From Clostridia bacterium (GTDB lineage Bacteria; Bacillota_A; Clostridia; Christensenellales; Aristaeellaceae), in contig JAFXSH010000078.1 of the NCBI GenBank assembly GCA_017525805.1, forward strand, positions 1-64,000: 64,000 nucleotides of DNA, read 5' to 3'. Positions 51,855 through 62,528 of this stretch are shown here, piece by piece. The position numbers and the translations under genes were made by a program. Within the stretch, counting starts at the first letter, position 1. Every line of letters begins with the position of its first letter. Below the pieces are notes generated by a model. That model made no database searches. It saw only the letters and a list, made by a program, of their open reading frames with translations, and was not told the origin of the DNA.

Positions 51855-53006
51855 ATGCGGAAGCTGCTCATGGTTCGCTACGGCGAAATTTATTTGAAGG
51901 GCCTGAACCGGCCCTATTTTCTCAAGGCTCTGGTCAAGCGCGTGAAGGAAGCCGCCAAGCCCTTCGGGGGCGACGTGTGGCTGCATGACGCCCGCGTTTT
52001 CATCAGCGGCGCGGAGGATTTGGAGGGCTGCATGCAGCGGGTCTCCAAGGTCTTCGGCGTGCACTCCATCGCCCCTGCCATCGAAATGGAAAAGGACAAC
52101 TTCGAAGGCATTTGTGAACAGGCCAACGAATTGATGCAGGGCCTGTCCGGCACCTTCAAGGTGGAGGCCCGCCGGGCGGACAAGCATTATTTTCTGGATT
52201 CCCCCCAGATCAACGCCAAGGTGGGCGAATACGTGCTCATGCGCAACGAAGACCATTTGAAGGTGGACGTGCGCAAGCCTCAGCATATCCTGTCCATCGA
52301 GATCCGGGATCAGGCGTACCTGTACTGCACGGTTTATCCCGCCGTGGGCGGCATGCCCGTGGGCACCGGGGGCAAGGCGGCGCTGCTGCTGTCCGGCGGC
52401 ATCGACAGCCCGGTGGCGGGCTACATGATCGCCAAGCGCGGCGTGCAGCTGGTGGCCGTTCACTATCATTCCTTCCCCTATACCAGCGAGTTCGCCAAGC
52501 AGAAGGTGCTGGATTTAGCCAAAATTCTGTCCGAATACTGCTGCGGCTTAAAGGTCTACGTGGTTCCCTTCACGGACATTCAGATGCAGATTCACGAAAA
52601 GTGCCCGGAGGATTACACCACCCTCATCATGCGGCGCTACATGATGCGCATTGCCGAGCGCGTCGCCCAAAAAGAGGAAGCCATGGCCCTCATCACCGGG
52701 GAATCCATCGGCCAGGTGGCCAGCCAGACCATGGAAGCCCTGATCACCACCAACGAAGTAGTGAAAACCATGCCGGTGTACCGGCCCCTCATCGGCTTTG
52801 ACAAAATCGACATCATGGAGTACGCCAAAAAAATCGGCACCTATGACACCTCCATCCTGCCTTACGAGGACTGCTGCACCGTGTTCACCCCCCGCCATCC
52901 CGCCACCAAGCCCAAGGAAGCGCTGATCAAAAAAGGCGAGGATCAGTTGGATCAGGAAACGTTGATTCAAACCGCCATCGAAAACTCAGAGATCGTGGAA
53001 GTGTAA
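51855..53006 (+). CDS. thiI: tRNA 4-thiouridine synthase ThiI
   Basis: 383 residues: N-terminal ferredoxin-like and THUMP domains (residues 1-165) and a PP-loop ATP pyrophosphatase domain with LLLSGGIDSPVAGYM at about residues 177-190. The C-terminal rhodanese domain of the enterobacterial enzyme is absent, as in most Firmicutes, so it relies on the neighbouring desulfurase for persulfide transfer. Cys residues in EDCCTVFTPRHP are conserved in the family. Start after AGAGGGAAAAG. Confidence 0.94.
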   Translation: MRKLLMVRYGEIYLKGLNRPYFLKALVKRVKEAAKPFGGDVWLHDARVFISGAEDLEGCMQRVSKVFGVHSIAPAIEMEKDNFEGICEQANELMQGLSGTFKVEARRADKHYFLDSPQINAKVGEYVLMRNEDHLKVDVRKPQHILSIEIRDQAYLYCTVYPAVGGMPVGTGGKAALLLSGGIDSPVAGYMIAKRGVQLVAVHYHSFPYTSEFAKQKVLDLAKILSEYCCGLKVYVVPFTDIQMQIHEKCPEDYTTLIMRRYMMRIAERVAQKEEAMALITGESIGQVASQTMEALITTNEVVKTMPVYRPLIGFDKIDIMEYAKKIGTYDTSILPYEDCCTVFTPRHPATKPKEALIKKGEDQLDQETLIQTAIENSEIVEV

Positions 53007-53036
53007 TCCGAAAAAAACCGAAAGGCGAAAACTCTT

Positions 53037-53711
53037 ATGGCATGGAGAATATTCGGCAAAAAAAATGAAAAAAACGCCATAGACCTTTCTACAGTTTTAG
53101 AAGAGGCTGCAAGAATCAGCAAGGAGCAGCCTATCGTGAAACCCTATGAAATAAAGGATACCCTCGGCAAGGAGTTTGACAGCGTATTCAATTCCGCTTT
53201 CTGCGTGTACAAAACAAGCGATTACATTATACAGCTGGCGCAGCTGGAGCGGGAACGGAACGACGTGAAGCAGATCAAGATGGGCACGGTGACGTTTCAG
53301 GATACGTACTATATCGATTTATTAGGGAAATATCAGCTCGAAGCCGCGCATCATGCCTACGCCATCGGCAGGGCAATGAAGAATCCCCTGATGGATTATA
53401 CCTTTTACGTGATTGATAATCCCCTCGGCAGCAGAGTGGGCGTGGTAAAAATGCAAAACCTGTCCGCCTACGCCAGACATTTCGATTTGGATCAGGTGCT
53501 GCAGAAGGTAAAGGACCAGCTGTGCGATTCCGTGCTGGATTTGGCCAAGTTCGACGTGTTTGTGCCGCTGAGAGGTCTGATGTACAGCGAACAAAAGATG
53601 GATTTCAAGCTGCTGGAATATGACGATGTGCGCGTTCAGGCATTTTCCACCTATAAGCAAAAAGATGAATACATCGCTTCGGTGCAGGCTCTGCTGAAGG
53701 CCGGGCAGTAA
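53037..53711 (+). CDS. Hypothetical cytoplasmic protein
   Basis: 224 residues, not recognised. No signal peptide or membrane helix. Mixed alpha/beta composition; notable segments are KPYEIKDTLGKEFDSVFNSAF, TVTFQDTYYIDLLGKYQLEA and FVPLRGLMYSEQ. It sits between thiI and a secreted zinc-finger-like protein, with a ribosome site GAAAGGCG about ten bases before ATG. Coding looks solid from frame length and codon bias. Confidence 0.7.
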   Translation: MAWRIFGKKNEKNAIDLSTVLEEAARISKEQPIVKPYEIKDTLGKEFDSVFNSAFCVYKTSDYIIQLAQLERERNDVKQIKMGTVTFQDTYYIDLLGKYQLEAAHHAYAIGRAMKNPLMDYTFYVIDNPLGSRVGVVKMQNLSAYARHFDLDQVLQKVKDQLCDSVLDLAKFDVFVPLRGLMYSEQKMDFKLLEYDDVRVQAFSTYKQKDEYIASVQALLKAGQ

Positions 53712-53743
53712 CACCGAGCGGGATGAAAGAAAAGGAGGACATT

Positions 53744-54550
53744 ATGCGCACTTTTCTGAAAAGAAGCTTCCTTCTGCTCCTGATCATCATGACCGTGGGC
53801 GTTGCCGCTGCTGAAATCGTTGATCTGCCTGCTTTCCATTCCTTTGTGTGGGGCTATATTCCCGTTGCCCATAAGGAAGAAAACGCTTCCTATACCGTGT
53901 ATACATGGAAGGTTACCCCAGATATAGGCAGGGAAACGATCCTGGAATATATGGACGCCCTGCGTGACCAGTATTCCGCACAGGAGCTTGTCCGCGTAGA
54001 AAATGAGGCGACGGGTGATCTCACCGTGGGCTATTCTCTGCCCGATTGCTCAGAAATGGGTTTTCGCGCAAAGATCGGTGAACAAACCGTGCGTGGTTGT
54101 CATACGCTGCTGATTTGGCAAACTGACAGGGAGACCTCCGGTGGCGGTACGCTGTATCTCTATTTGAACCGTGGCCTGACGCTAAATGACACTGGTATCC
54201 ATACAGTCTTGCTGCCTTCGCCAACGCCAGTTCCTACTCCAAAGCCAACGCCGCGCCGCACGTCGGCGCCCATCCGATACACCACTCCTCCCTATCCGAC
54301 GTCCAATCCAAATCCCAATCCCTATCCTACCCCTACTGAAAAAGCAAAATCCAAGTGCCCATATTGCAATAACGGGTACCGGGATTGTATGACGTGCAAT
54401 GGCAAAGGATACATAGAAACCAAAGTCGTGGTGCCCAATTACGGCGGAAACAACTATGGCACAACAATCGAGCGCAAATCATGTCCCAATATCAATTGCC
54501 AAAACGGAAAAGTAAAATGCACCATGTGCCAGGGCACTGGCTACCGATGA
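53744..54550 (+). CDS. Secreted protein with DnaJ-like Cys-rich (CxxCxGxG) domain
   Basis: About 268 residues. Signal peptide (MRTFLKRSFLLLLIIMTVGVAAA), an unrecognised domain of about 120 residues, a Pro/Thr/Asn-rich linker (TPRRTSAPIRYTTPP and repeats of NPNP), then a C-terminal zinc-ribbon like that of DnaJ: CPYCNNGYRDCMTCNGKGY and CPNINCQNGKVKCTMCQGTGY. Four Cys pairs with Gly-rich spacing suggest two zinc sites. DnaJ-type zinc domains are normally cytoplasmic, so export is odd. ATG 53744 follows AAGGAGG. Confidence 0.75.
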   Translation: MRTFLKRSFLLLLIIMTVGVAAAEIVDLPAFHSFVWGYIPVAHKEENASYTVYTWKVTPDIGRETILEYMDALRDQYSAQELVRVENEATGDLTVGYSLPDCSEMGFRAKIGEQTVRGCHTLLIWQTDRETSGGGTLYLYLNRGLTLNDTGIHTVLLPSPTPVPTPKPTPRRTSAPIRYTTPPYPTSNPNPNPYPTPTEKAKSKCPYCNNGYRDCMTCNGKGYIETKVVVPNYGGNNYGTTIERKSCPNINCQNGKVKCTMCQGTGYR

Positions 54551-54584
54551 TCCAAACAGCCGAGAAAAAAAGGAGGTTCTTCCC

Positions 54585-55487
54585 ATGAAAAAATCGTGCT
54601 CATTATTTCTTGCCCTCATCCTGCTGCTCAATTTTTCCTCTGCTATGGCATCAGGACTGCCCGATTTGAGCGGTAGCAAATTGCCGGATCTCCCCGGTTC
54701 TTTACCCACTATCCTAGCCCCTCTCCCCGATCCTGCGGAAAGCCTGGGCAGCATAGGGAAAAGCTATCAGGAGAACTATACTTACAACGATGGAACCTAT
54801 AATCTGTTCCTGTATTCCCAACCTCATCCCGCAATAGGGTTTATAAATGCCTACACCCAAGCCGCGCAGGATGCGGGATATCAGGTAACGAAAGGCATGG
54901 AACAAGATACCTATGACGCTCTCTACATTACCGGAGATGGCCTTACCGCAATTCTGATGTACGAATACCAGGGGTATATGCTGTTTATGGTGCCTACGGA
55001 AGCCGATTTTATGCTGCGGTCCAAAGTTTCCCCCATTCGGACAAAGCTGACATACTTTGCCCTGGATTTGGATGGAATCCACTATGAAGCCTACGCAAAT
55101 TCAGTAGTTCCTATCACGAAAGGAGTGCCCAAAGTTACATGCTATATCGCGTTTACCGGCGCTCCGTTCTCCCATATTTGGCTCACACTGCCTGTTGCGC
55201 TAAAAAAAGGTGTAACATTTACCTTCAACAAGAAGATTTCAGATGAAATAGATTTCTATTTTGATCTGTGCAACTATGATTACCTGATCAAGGCAGGCAA
55301 TTTTGATGGAAGACATAAGTCCAATTCCAATAACAGCGACTATTTCACCTTGACGATTACCAGCGTGTGGGATTCACCGGACAACGGAAAGCTGATTGAA
55401 GGCACCTTTGAGTGCGTGATGGATTCCAACGAAAAAAAGCTGGAGATCAAAAACGGCGCTTTTTGGATGTACTTGGATACAATTTGA
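54585..55487 (+). CDS. Secreted hypothetical protein
   Basis: 300 residues with a signal peptide (MKKSCSLFLALILLLNFSSAMA). A Pro/Leu/Ser-rich segment (LPDLSGSKLPDLPGSLPT) leads into a mixed alpha/beta domain of about 230 residues that I do not recognise. Composition is more AT-rich than the neighbours. Preceded by AAAAGGAGG, 34 bp after the zinc-finger-like gene; probably the same operon. A terminator-like hairpin follows. Confidence 0.7.
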   Translation: MKKSCSLFLALILLLNFSSAMASGLPDLSGSKLPDLPGSLPTILAPLPDPAESLGSIGKSYQENYTYNDGTYNLFLYSQPHPAIGFINAYTQAAQDAGYQVTKGMEQDTYDALYITGDGLTAILMYEYQGYMLFMVPTEADFMLRSKVSPIRTKLTYFALDLDGIHYEAYANSVVPITKGVPKVTCYIAFTGAPFSHIWLTLPVALKKGVTFTFNKKISDEIDFYFDLCNYDYLIKAGNFDGRHKSNSNNSDYFTLTITSVWDSPDNGKLIEGTFECVMDSNEKKLEIKNGAFWMYLDTI

Positions 55488-55548
55488 CGCTTTCCTCTAT
55501 TGAAACATTTTTACATTCTGTCGCGTGTGCGAAATGCGCGCTTCCTCC

Positions 55549-55589
55549 GTCGGCCTGTTGGAACAATCCAGCAGGCCGACAGATTTTTC
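55549..55589 (+). terminator. Terminator downstream of the secreted hypothetical gene
   Basis: GTCGGCCTG pairs with CAGGCCGAC, extended by TGGA/TCCA with bulges, followed by AGATTTTT. Confidence 0.7.
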
Positions 55590-55668
55590 ATGAATTTCCA
55601 ATCATGCTTTTTTCCTGCCGACTTTCTAACAATTTTGTAACATTATGGACTTTGATGCGCTTTTTTAG

Positions 55669-55674
55669 TATAAT
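55669..55674 (+). promoter_or_regulatory. -10 box upstream of the RDD gene
   Basis: TATAAT preceded by T; the -35 region (TGGACT, 17 bp upstream) is weak. Confidence 0.45.
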
Positions 55675-55737
55675 CAATTTGTACAGTTTTGCGAATTTGA
55701 ATGAAAAAGGTTTTCAACGGAAAGGAGACCTTTTCCC

Positions 55738-56499
55738 ATGGATGATGAACTGCAAAAGGCCAGCATGTGGAAACGCATCTCCGCCTTTTTGTTTGATGTT
55801 ATTATGTTGGGCATCGTGGCGGTGCTGATCGGCTGGGGCCTGTCCGCCGTGACGGGGTATGACAATTACAGCCGCATGGTGACGGACAGCTACGCGCGAT
55901 ACGGCGAGGAATACGGCGTCGATCTGCGTCTGACCCAAACGGAATACGAAGCCCTGTCCGAGGAGGAAGCCCGGAGGGTGGACGCGGGCTTTGCCGCCCT
56001 GAACGCCGATACCGCCGCCCTGCGCGCCAACCAGATGATGCTCCAATTATCCATATTGATCATTTCCCTGGGCTTCTTTTTCGCCTATCTGATCTGGGAA
56101 TTCCTGCTGCCCCTGAAATTGGGCACAGGGCAAACCTTGGGCAAAAAAATCTTCGGCGTGGGCCTCATGAAAACCGACGGGGTGAAAGTAAACGGCGTTA
56201 CCCTGTTCGTACGGGCCATCCTTGGCAAATACACCATCGAAACCATGATCCCCGTGCTGATCATCCTGATGATCTACTGGGGCACCATCGGCGTGGTGGG
56301 CCCGGCGGTGCTTTTCCTGATCCTGCTGACGGAAATCATCGTCATGATCGCCACCAAAACCAATTCCCTGATCCACGATCTGCTGGCGGGCACGGTAGCC
56401 ATCGACGCGGCCAGCCAGCGCATTTTCGATACGCCGCAGGAACGGGCCGCCTACAAAGCCAAAATCGCCGCGGAGCTGGCCCAAAAACAGGAATACTGA
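55738..56499 (+). CDS. RDD family membrane protein
   Basis: 253 residues with four transmembrane helices. RDD-family landmarks: KRISAFLFDVIMLG near the N terminus (Arg and Asp of the RDD name), GTGQTLGKKIFGVGLMKTDGVKV, LFVRAILGKY, and NSLIHDLLAGTVAIDA. An extracytoplasmic loop of about 80 residues follows helix 1. Function unclear; some RDD proteins are Na+/H+ antiporters. Gene precedes the second ABC cassette by 67 bp and might be co-transcribed. Confidence 0.85.
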   Translation: MDDELQKASMWKRISAFLFDVIMLGIVAVLIGWGLSAVTGYDNYSRMVTDSYARYGEEYGVDLRLTQTEYEALSEEEARRVDAGFAALNADTAALRANQMMLQLSILIISLGFFFAYLIWEFLLPLKLGTGQTLGKKIFGVGLMKTDGVKVNGVTLFVRAILGKYTIETMIPVLIILMIYWGTIGVVGPAVLFLILLTEIIVMIATKTNSLIHDLLAGTVAIDAASQRIFDTPQERAAYKAKIAAELAQKQEY

Positions 56500-56566
56500 A
56501 CCAAAGCCGCGTTCCTGAGCGGGAGCGCGCCGCAAGATACATTCGCAAAGGAGGAAGGGGAACCGT

Positions 56567-57670
<1,104 letters not shown>

Positions 57671-57672
57671 GT

Positions 57673-58617
57673 ATGGTAGAAAGCAAACAACAGTGGAAAG
57701 CCTGGTTGTACCTGGCCCCCGCCATCGTGCTGCTGCTGATCTTCACCGTGTGGCCCATCATCAACACCGTGGCCATGGCGTTCATGGAGGATTACAGCGG
57801 CCTGGCGAAAATCGGCGGCGATACGTCTTTCCATTTCGGCTTCGGCAACTTCGTGAAGGTGGCCCAGAACGCCGAATTCAAGCAGGCGTTGACCAACACC
57901 ATTTTCCTGTGCCTGATCACCGTGCCGGTGAGCACCGTGCTGGCCCTGCTCATCGCCGTGGCCCTGCACGCCATCAAACCCTTGCAAAAGGCGTTGCAGA
58001 CCATCTTCTTCCTGCCCTACGTGACCAACTCCATCGCTATCGGCATGGTGTTCGCCGCCATGTTCAACGTGATCGGCAGCGTGGGCACCCGCCGTCCCCT
58101 CATCAGCAGCTACGGCATCGTGAACGACATCATCCGCTTCTTCGGCGGCACCTGGGTGAACTGGATCAACTCCGGTTCCGATTACTGGGCCAACATGTTC
58201 GTGCTGATCGTGTACATCGTATGGAACGCCCTGCCCTTCAAGATTTTGATCCTGCTGGGCGGCCTGACCAGCATCAACAAGCAGTATTATGAAGCCGCCA
58301 AGGTGGATTCCACCCCCCGCTGGCGGGTGCTCACCCGGATCACCGTGCCCCTGCTCTCCCCCATGCTGGCCTACGTGGTCATTACCGGCTTCATCGCCGG
58401 GTTCAAGGAATACACCAGCATCGTGGGTATCTTCGGCGAATCCATGGGCCCCGTGCATGAAGCCCACCGGCTGAACACCATGGTGGGGCTGATCTACGAT
58501 TCCCTGGCCAGCAACAACCAGGGCCGGGCCAGCGCCGCCGCCCTGATCCTGTTCGGCATCATTCTTGTGGTCACCCTGATCAACCTGTGGGTGAGCAAGA
58601 AGCGCGTGCACTACTGA
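57673..58617 (+). CDS. CUT1-type ABC transporter permease (MalF-like)
   Basis: 314 residues, six transmembrane helices, EAA-loop segment YEAAKVDSTPRWRVLTRITVPLLSP. I prefer ATG 57673 (GAGGTG eight bases upstream); GTG 57667 overlapping the ATPase stop is also possible. Pairs with the next permease. Confidence 0.92.
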   Translation: MVESKQQWKAWLYLAPAIVLLLIFTVWPIINTVAMAFMEDYSGLAKIGGDTSFHFGFGNFVKVAQNAEFKQALTNTIFLCLITVPVSTVLALLIAVALHAIKPLQKALQTIFFLPYVTNSIAIGMVFAAMFNVIGSVGTRRPLISSYGIVNDIIRFFGGTWVNWINSGSDYWANMFVLIVYIVWNALPFKILILLGGLTSINKQYYEAAKVDSTPRWRVLTRITVPLLSPMLAYVVITGFIAGFKEYTSIVGIFGESMGPVHEAHRLNTMVGLIYDSLASNNQGRASAAALILFGIILVVTLINLWVSKKRVHY

Positions 58618-58632
58618 GAAGGAGGGATATGT

Positions 58633-59526
58633 ATGTCGCAGAATACCATGCAGGTGATGCATGCCCGGGATATGCAGAAAACCTCCGGCAGGCAGAAGAT
58701 CCTGAAAGTGCTGGGCCAATTCGGCATTTACCTGTTCCTGATCGTCATGGCCGCCATCGTGCTCTTCCCCTTCTACTGGATGATCATTTCTTCCCTGAAA
58801 TCCCTGGCTGAATACCGTTTGAGCCCGCCCACCTTCTGGCCCATGCAGGTATTGATCTCCAACTACGCCGACGCCTTTACCACCGCCAGCCTCGGCGTGC
58901 TGTTCAAGAACACCATGATCGTGGGCATCATTTCCACCCTGCTTTCCCTGGTGATCACCGTGTTCACGGCCTTTGCCTTCGCGCGCCTGGAATTCAAGGG
59001 CAAGGAGCTGCTCTTCGCCGCCCTGCTGGCCACCATGATGATCCCCGGCGAGCTCTTCACCATCACCAACTTTGCCACCGTCACCAATTTGGGCTGGCGC
59101 AACACCTACACCGTGCTGATCGTGCCCTTCCTGGTGAGCGTGTTCTACATCTACCTCCTGCGGCAGAACTTCCTGCAAATTCCCAATGAGCTGTACCTTG
59201 CCGCCAAGGTGGACGGCACCAGCGACCTGAAATACCTGTGGAAGGTCATGGTGCCCCTCTCTCTGCCCACGCTCATTTCCATTACCATCCTCAAGATGAT
59301 GGGCGCGTGGAACAGTTACATCTGGCCCCGCCTGGTCGCCAACGACGAGGCCCACCGCCTGATCACCAACGGTCTGCGCAATGCCTTCACCGATACCACC
59401 GGCGACGTGAATTATCCCGTGCAGATGGCCGCCGTGGCTCTGGTCAGCGCTCCCCTGTTCCTGGTGTTCGTGTTCCTGCGCAAGTACATCATGTCCGGTG
59501 TCAGCAGGAGCGGCATCAAGGGATGA
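58633..59526 (+). CDS. CUT1-type ABC transporter permease (MalG-like)
   Basis: 297 residues with six transmembrane helices after a 35-residue cytoplasmic N terminus; EAA-loop segment YLAAKVDGTSDLKYLWKVMVPLS; C-terminal KYIMSGVSRSGIKG. GAAGGAGGG precedes the ATG. A strong hairpin follows the stop. Confidence 0.92.
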   Translation: MSQNTMQVMHARDMQKTSGRQKILKVLGQFGIYLFLIVMAAIVLFPFYWMIISSLKSLAEYRLSPPTFWPMQVLISNYADAFTTASLGVLFKNTMIVGIISTLLSLVITVFTAFAFARLEFKGKELLFAALLATMMIPGELFTITNFATVTNLGWRNTYTVLIVPFLVSVFYIYLLRQNFLQIPNELYLAAKVDGTSDLKYLWKVMVPLSLPTLISITILKMMGAWNSYIWPRLVANDEAHRLITNGLRNAFTDTTGDVNYPVQMAAVALVSAPLFLVFVFLRKYIMSGVSRSGIKG

Positions 59527-59565
59527 ACCGCCGATTGCCGCCAGTGGCGGCAACAAATCGGCGGT
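59527..59565 (+). other. Strong intercistronic hairpin between permease and binding-protein genes
   Basis: ACCGCCGATT pairs with AATCGGCGGT around an inner GCCGCC/GGCGGC helix; no T-run. Such stems often protect the upstream or downstream part of transporter mRNAs and allow higher binding-protein levels. Confidence 0.6.
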
Positions 59566-59633
59566 GAAATCAGCCGAAACAAGCGATCTGCCCATGAAGG
59601 GCAGTCGCGCCGATTGAGGCTGCGGGGGGTATG

Positions 59634-59696
59634 CTGGGGGAAACCGCTCTTTGGAAGCCAAAGAGCGGTTTCCCCCAGACCCCCTTCCGAGAAAAC
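59634..59696. repeat. ~60-bp palindromic repeat, copy D
   Basis: CTGGGGGAAACCGCTCTTTGG and CCAAAGAGCGGTTTCCCCCAG form a perfect 21-bp stem around AAG, followed by ACCCCCTTCCGAGAAAAC. It lies between the permease and binding-protein genes of one operon. Confidence 0.85.
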
Positions 59697-59777
59697 TGCT
59701 CTTTGCTTTGGTTATCTGGCCTTGTGCCTGTAACATATACTACCCATTCAACCAACAAGGAAGGAAGGAAAACCAAG

Positions 59778-61160
59778 ATGAAAAAAATCGTCTCTCTGCT
59801 CCTGCTTCTCGTCATGCTGCTGAGCGTGTGCGGCTTCGCCACCGCCGAAACCGCTCCCGCTTATGACGGCAGCGACGTGACCATCACCTTCTACCACACC
59901 ATGGGCAGCAACCTGACCACCGTGCTGGACGCCTACATCGAAGAATTCAACAAGCTCTATCCCAACATTCACGTGCAGTACACCGCCGTAGGCAGCTATG
60001 ACGACGTGCGCGACCAGGTATCCACCGAAATCACTGTGGGCACCCAGCCCAACATCGCTTACTGCTACCCGGACCACGTGGCCCTGTACAACCTGGCCAA
60101 GGCCGTGCAGACCCTGGATAAGTACATCGACAGCGAAGCGGTTGTCACCCGCACCGACGGCACCACCGAAATCCTGGGCCTGACCGCCGAGCAGAAAGCC
60201 GACTTCATCGAGGGTTACTACAACGAAGGTATGGAATACGGCGACGGCAAAATGTATACCATGCCGCTCTCCAAGTCCACCGAAGTGCTCTACTATAACA
60301 AGACCTTCTTCGACGCCAACGGCATTTCCGTGCCCACCACCTGGGACGAACTGGAAGCCGTCTGCGCCAAGATCGTGGAAATCGATCCCATGAGCATCCC
60401 GCTGGGCTATGACAGCGAGGCCAACTGGTTCATCACCATGACCGAGCAGCTGGGCACCCCCTACACCAGCGCCACCGAACCCCACTTCCTGTTCAACACC
60501 CCCGAAAACCAGGCGTTCATCAAGCAGTTCCGCGAATGGTATCAGGAAGGCTACCTGACCACCCAGAAGCTGTACGGCGCTTACACCTCCGGCCTGTTCA
60601 CCTCTACCAGCGAAATCAAGAGCTACATGAGCATCGGCTCCTCCGCCGGCGCCACCTATCAGCGCCCCGCCAAGGACGCGGACGGCAACTATCCCTTTGA
60701 AGTGGGCATCGCCACCATTCCCCAGGCCAATCCCGACAACCGCAAGGTCATTTCCCAGGGTCCCTCCCTGTGCATCTTCAAGAAGGCCAACGAGCAGGAA
60801 GTGATCGCCTCCTGGCTGTTCGTCAAGTTCCTCACCACCAACGTGGAATTCCAGGCGGAGTTTTCGATGGCCTCCGGCTATGTGCCCGTGATCAAGTCCG
60901 TGGCTGAAAACGAAGTGTACGCCGACTTCCTGGCCAAGGCCGACGGCGGCAACTACGTATCCGCCCTCTCCGCCAAGGTCTGCCTGGAGCAGCAGGACGC
61001 TTACTACACCTCTCCCGCGTTCAACGGCTCCTCCACCGCCCGTGACGAAGTGGCCGCTCTGCTGCCCGCCTGCCTCACCGTGCCCGACGGCGCGGACGTG
61101 GACGCCGAAATCGCCAACCTCTTCCAGAAAGCCATTGACGCCTGCGAATACAGCCTGTAA
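59778..61160 (+). CDS. Extracellular solute-binding protein, second cassette
   Basis: 460 residues. Signal sequence with a possible lipobox (LLSVCGF). Family-1 binding fold: VTITFYHTMGSNLTTVLDAYI, NIAYCYPDHVALYNL, EVLYYNKTFFDANGI. Resembles the binding protein at 36091 but lacks its C-terminal helix. AAGGAAGGAAAACC precedes ATG 59778; the frame extends upstream through palindrome copy D but that part is not coding. The two genes that follow encode a secreted nuclease-like and an OB-fold protein. Ligand unknown. Confidence 0.9.
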   Translation: MKKIVSLLLLLVMLLSVCGFATAETAPAYDGSDVTITFYHTMGSNLTTVLDAYIEEFNKLYPNIHVQYTAVGSYDDVRDQVSTEITVGTQPNIAYCYPDHVALYNLAKAVQTLDKYIDSEAVVTRTDGTTEILGLTAEQKADFIEGYYNEGMEYGDGKMYTMPLSKSTEVLYYNKTFFDANGISVPTTWDELEAVCAKIVEIDPMSIPLGYDSEANWFITMTEQLGTPYTSATEPHFLFNTPENQAFIKQFREWYQEGYLTTQKLYGAYTSGLFTSTSEIKSYMSIGSSAGATYQRPAKDADGNYPFEVGIATIPQANPDNRKVISQGPSLCIFKKANEQEVIASWLFVKFLTTNVEFQAEFSMASGYVPVIKSVAENEVYADFLAKADGGNYVSALSAKVCLEQQDAYYTSPAFNGSSTARDEVAALLPACLTVPDGADVDAEIANLFQKAIDACEYSL

Positions 61161-61182
61161 TACGATTTGAAAGGAGAACGCC

Positions 61183-62508
61183 ATGAAAACAATTCTTCGT
61201 TGCATGGCCCTCCTGGCAGTTTCCGTCCTGCTGGCGGTTACCCCGCGCGTTCCGGCATGGAGCGAAGAAACGTTCGTTGACTACGCTTCCCAGGTCCGCT
61301 TGGATACGCGCGCTGAAACCCTCCAGCAGGAGGTTACGGTGCATGTCTTTGTGGACGGCGATACCACGCATTTCAACGTGCCGAAAAGCGTAAACCCCGA
61401 AGGCGTGCTGAAAGCCCGCTATATCGCCATCAATACCCCGGAATCCACCGGACGGATCGAGGAATGGGGTAAAAAAGCCTCCGCCTTCACCAAGGAAAAG
61501 CTGCAAAGTGCCGATTCGATCATCATCGAATCGGACACCGCCGACTGGAACCTGGATTCCACCTCCACAAGAGATCTGGTGTGGGTCTGGTACCGTCCGC
61601 AAGGAGAAAACCAATACCGCAATCTGAACATTGAACTGCTGCAAAATGGCCTGGCGATCGCCAATTCCGCCGCCCAGAACCGCTACGGCGAAACATGCGT
61701 GGCAGCCATCGCCCAGGCCAGGGCCTGGAAGCTGAACATCTATTCCGGCCAGAAGGACCCGGATTTCTTCTATGGCGACGCCATCGAGCTGACCATTCGG
61801 GAGCTGCGGCTGCATCCGGAGGAATACAACGGCAAGAAGGTCGCATTCTCCGGCGTCGTAACCCTGGACCACACCAACACCGTGCTTGTGGAGGATTACG
61901 ACGAGGAAACGGGCCTGTACTTCGGTATTCCCGCTTACTACGGCTTCAACATGAGCGGCGGCGGGCTGGAGGTGCTCACCCCGGGGAACCTGGTGCGCAT
62001 CGTGGGCATCATGCAGTATTACGAGGCCGGCCAGGCCTGGCAGATTTCCGGCATGAACTACCGCATGATGAAGCCCAAGGATCCCGGCAATATCCAGATC
62101 ATCAGCCAGGGGCACGCCCCCGCCTGGAAGGAAACCGACCCGGAAAGCTTCTGGGAATCTGTTGCCCTGGATACGGAAAACGGCCCGGAAGTCTACGATT
62201 TCGCTTATCTGGCGCTGGGCACTTCGGTATCCATGACGGCGAAAGCGGAAATGGTGGACAGCGTATCCTCCGAGCTGATTTGCCTTGAATGCTCAGACTG
62301 CGGACCGGACAGCGTGAAGGTATGCGCGCCGCCCCTTTACGACGAAACGGGCCGCGCGCTAACTGCCGAAGACTTTTGCGTAACAGTGGATGAGGAGCGC
62401 GGCGTCACGTCCGCCCGGCTGATCCAGGTACACGGCATCGTGGATTACTATGACGGCGAATACTATATTCGCGTTTACACTCAGGACGGGATCACCTTCC
62501 TGGATTAA
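61183..62508 (+). CDS. Secreted staphylococcal-nuclease-like protein with C-terminal domain
   Basis: 441 residues with a signal peptide. Residues 48-170 resemble the thermonuclease fold: FVDGDTTHF supplies calcium-binding Asp, KARYIAINTPES contains the first catalytic Arg (R79), EEWG the Glu (E93 or E94), and STSTRDLV the second Arg (R130), so the active site looks intact. Residues 185-290 include an OB-like segment (GKKVAFSGVVTLDHTNTVLVED, LTPGNLVRIVGIM); the rest is unassigned. AAAGGAG precedes ATG. Likely cuts extracellular nucleic acid; downstream of an ABC importer. Confidence 0.8.
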   Translation: MKTILRCMALLAVSVLLAVTPRVPAWSEETFVDYASQVRLDTRAETLQQEVTVHVFVDGDTTHFNVPKSVNPEGVLKARYIAINTPESTGRIEEWGKKASAFTKEKLQSADSIIIESDTADWNLDSTSTRDLVWVWYRPQGENQYRNLNIELLQNGLAIANSAAQNRYGETCVAAIAQARAWKLNIYSGQKDPDFFYGDAIELTIRELRLHPEEYNGKKVAFSGVVTLDHTNTVLVEDYDEETGLYFGIPAYYGFNMSGGGLEVLTPGNLVRIVGIMQYYEAGQAWQISGMNYRMMKPKDPGNIQIISQGHAPAWKETDPESFWESVALDTENGPEVYDFAYLALGTSVSMTAKAEMVDSVSSELICLECSDCGPDSVKVCAPPLYDETGRALTAEDFCVTVDEERGVTSARLIQVHGIVDYYDGEYYIRVYTQDGITFLD

Positions 62509-62528
62509 TCGACAAAGGAGAAATAGCC

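Noticed and set aside
59631..59777. N-terminal extension of the second solute-binding protein
   Set aside because: The frame runs through palindrome copy D; a proper ribosome site and signal peptide place the start at 59778.
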